From contig CAMYJJ010000144.1 of assembly GCA_947258735.1 (NCBI GenBank), positions 1-7,378 on the forward strand: a stretch of 7,378 bases of DNA. Direction: 5' to 3'. The DNA comes from Thermodesulfovibrionia bacterium (GTDB taxonomy: Bacteria > Nitrospirota > Thermodesulfovibrionia > UBA6902). The position numbers and the translations under genes were made by a program. Positions 6,219 through 7,378 of this stretch are shown here, piece by piece. Within the stretch, counting starts at the first letter, position 1; each line of letters opens with the position of its first letter. Under the pieces are notes generated by a model that saw nothing but the letters and a program-made list of their open reading frames with translations, ran no database searches and was not told the DNA's origin.

Positions 6219-6989
6219 TTATTCTGCTTCCTTTTTTATTTTTTTCATAAATGGTTCAAGCAGGTCTATGGGAACAGGAAAGATTGTTGTTGAGTTCTTT
6301 TCTGTGGCTACATCAGTCAGCGTCTGTAAATATCTTAGCTGGATAGCTGTTGGTTCCTTACCTAAGATCGTGGCTGCATCTGCCAGTTTTTGCGATGCCT
6401 GGAATTCACCTTCTGCATGAATGACCTTTGCCCGTCTTTCACGTTCAGCCTCGGCCTGCTTTGCAATGGCCCTCTGCATTTCAAGGGGTAAGTCAACATT
6501 TTTTACTTCAACAGTTGTGACTTTTATTCCCCAGGGTTCTGTCTGTTCATCAATGATCTTCTGGAGTTCAGCATTGAGTTCATCCCTTTTGGCCAGCAGG
6601 TCATCAAGGTGGCTCTGTCCAAGCACACTTCTTAATGTTGTCTGGGAGATCTGTGAAGTTGCATATTCATAATCAACCACATCGGTTATTGCCTTTGTAG
6701 GATCAACGACTCTGAAGTACACTACAGCATTGACCTTTACCGTTACATTGTCCTTTGTGATGATGTCCTGGGAAGGGACATCCATTGTGACCGTACGCAG
6801 GCTGACTTTGACAAGCTTATCAATAATGGGCCAGATAATGACCAGCCCCGGTCCCTTGACCGGTATCAAACGGCCGAGCCTGAATACAACTCCTCTTTCA
6901 TATTCGCGCAGGACCTTGATGGCGCTTGACAGAAAAAAAACGATTGCCATAATGGCAAAAATAAATCCTGAAAATCCTATCTGGGGCAT
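6219..6989 (-). CDS. Slipin (stomatin/prohibitin-family, SPFH membrane protein)
   Basis: A 256-residue membrane-anchored scaffold. A hydrophobic N-terminal segment (about 7-24) is followed by the SPFH domain: [14 protein letters not shown] (28-41), [15 protein letters not shown] (45-59), [23 protein letters not shown] (70-92), and [20 protein letters not shown] (117-136). Then comes the coiled-coil region with [24 protein letters not shown] (172-195) that is diagnostic of stomatins, and [20 protein letters not shown] (221-240). Length is normal for bacterial slipins. Relatives oligomerise at the membrane and are typically encoded beside a membrane-bound NfeD protease, as here. A strong AAGGAG (7003-6998) 7 nt upstream fixes ATG 6989. 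It is separated from nfeD by 169 bp, wider than the tight spacing common for this pair. Confidence 0.95.
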   Translation of the reverse strand: MPQIGFSGFIFAIMAIVFFLSSAIKVLREYERGVVFRLGRLIPVKGPGLVIIWPIIDKLVKVSLRTVTMDVPSQDIITKDNVTVKVNAVVYFRVVDPTKAITDVVDYEYATSQISQTTLRSVLGQSHLDDLLAKRDELNAELQKIIDEQTEPWGIKVTTVEVKNVDLPLEMQRAIAKQAEAERERRAKVIHAEGEFQASQKLADAATILGKEPTAIQLRYLQTLTDVATEKNSTTIFPVPIDLLEPFMKKIKKEAE

Positions 6990-7010
6990 GATATATCTCC
7001 TTCTTAATAA

Positions 7011-7153
7011 GTTAATAGTTATTCGAGCTTCTTTATTGCATGAGGAAAAAAATATATATATTTCATAGCTAATATCTTATTACTTATAACATTTTATAAT
7101 GTGCAATCAGGCATAAATTATTAACTATTAACTATTAACCAATAACAATTAAC
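7011..7153. repeat. AT-rich spacer bounded by inverted TATTAAC-type repeats
   Basis: At the right, five 7-bp units run head to tail: TATTAAC x3 (7119-7139), then CAATAAC and AATTAAC (7140-7153). At the left, GTTAATAGTTATT (7011-7023) is the reverse complement of AATAACTATTAAC and pairs with 7141-7153 at 12 of 13 positions. Between them lie a 14-bp palindrome AAATATATATATTT (7050-7063) and a small hairpin ACATT-TTAT-AATGT (7089-7102). No gene is visible. The arrangement could be a small non-coding repeat element inserted between nfeD and slipin; the repeats are AT-only apart from one C per unit, so replication slippage is an alternative. Confidence 0.5.
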
Positions 7154-7158
7154 TGTTT

Positions 7159-7378
7159 TTATTTGAGAGGTTCAACCTTTAATGTAAGATTGTCAACTTC
7201 TAATACCACTACGGTATCTCCTGCTTTTACCGGCTCCTCGCTCCATGCGCTCCATATTTCACCGTGGACAAATGCCTGACCTTTCTCATGAATATCGGTC
7301 CTTGCTTCACCGGTAAGACCGACAAGACCTTCAGATCCGGTAACGGGCTTGCGTTTATAGGCCTTGACCACCAGATAC
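7159..7378 (-). CDS. nfeD: NfeD-family protein, C-terminal part (truncated by window edge)
   Basis: The last 72 codons of a gene entering from the right edge. The frame is open to the edge (YLVVKAYKRK...), so the GTG at 7371 is an internal Val rather than a start. VKAYKRKPVTGSEGLVGLTGEA marks the join between the last membrane helix and the C-terminal OB-fold (NfeD domain). WSAWSEEPVKAGDTVVVLEVDNLTLKVEPL is the typical end, as in long NfeD (NfeD-1b) proteins that carry an N-terminal ClpP-like serine protease and membrane helices; that part lies outside the window. NfeD proteins are functional partners of slipins, and the gene directly downstream is a slipin. The OB-fold is thought to contact the SPFH protein. 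Confidence 0.88.
   Translation of the reverse strand, partial: YLVVKAYKRKPVTGSEGLVGLTGEARTDIHEKGQAFVHGEIWSAWSEEPVKAGDTVVVLEVDNLTLKVEPLK

Noticed and set aside
5979..6293. Plus-strand frame of 104 codons across the PGPGW gene and slipin end
   Set aside because: It mirrors two recognisable minus-strand genes; its hydrophobicity is the antisense image of the membrane helices.
7119..7153. Possible CRISPR-like or iteron array
   Set aside because: Units are 7 bp, contiguous without spacers and AT-only apart from one C, so it is not a CRISPR; no replication gene is nearby to support an origin.
1..7378. tRNA, rRNA, integrase, transposase or phage genes
   Set aside because: None were seen on either strand; the window is filled by the listed housekeeping and pilus genes.

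Overview
The window looks like chromosomal DNA from a Gram-negative (diderm) bacterium of moderate, slightly AT-rich composition. It carries a P. aeruginosa-style minor-pilin cluster, a PilT retraction ATPase, a PmbA/TldE-type protein and an NfeD-slipin membrane module. This mix would fit Nitrospirota or delta-proteobacterial lineages, but no taxonomic marker is present, so the assignment is loose. All genes except pmbA are on the minus strand.

Layout on the minus strand, 5' to 3' from right to left. (1) 7378-5942: the 3' end of a long NfeD-type protein, a 143-bp AT-rich spacer bounded by TATTAAC-type repeats, a stomatin/slipin (SPFH) protein, and a small two-helix PGPGW-family membrane protein. 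(2) 5800-4676: pilT, preceded by 141 bp of very AT-rich DNA with two ATGATATATAT-type near-palindromes. (3) 2828-1: fimT, pilV, pilW and pilX as a compact translationally coupled minor-pilin operon, with a possible pilY1-like gene starting at 70 and running off the left edge. On the plus strand, pmbA (3066-4394) sits between the two pilus loci, divergent from the minor-pilin operon and convergent with pilT.

How the genes work together: FimT, PilV, PilW and PilX are expected to form the priming or tip complex of a type IV pilus, and PilT powers its retraction. The NfeD, slipin and PGPGW genes form a separate membrane-organisation or proteolysis module. PmbA/TldE normally acts with TldD, which is not in the window.

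Most of the coding content is conventional. The points that deserve a second look are in regulation and in the gaps: a well-placed 34-codon ORF upstream of and overlapping fimT, which itself lacks a visible ribosome binding site; a G8 tract near the 3' end of pilT whose slippage would change the PilT tail; oppositely oriented T-rich repeat copies in the pmbA/pilT convergent gap; an inverted-repeat-bounded spacer between nfeD and slipin; and a palindrome inside the spacer of a candidate promoter. I found no clear evidence of a wholly new multi-gene system.
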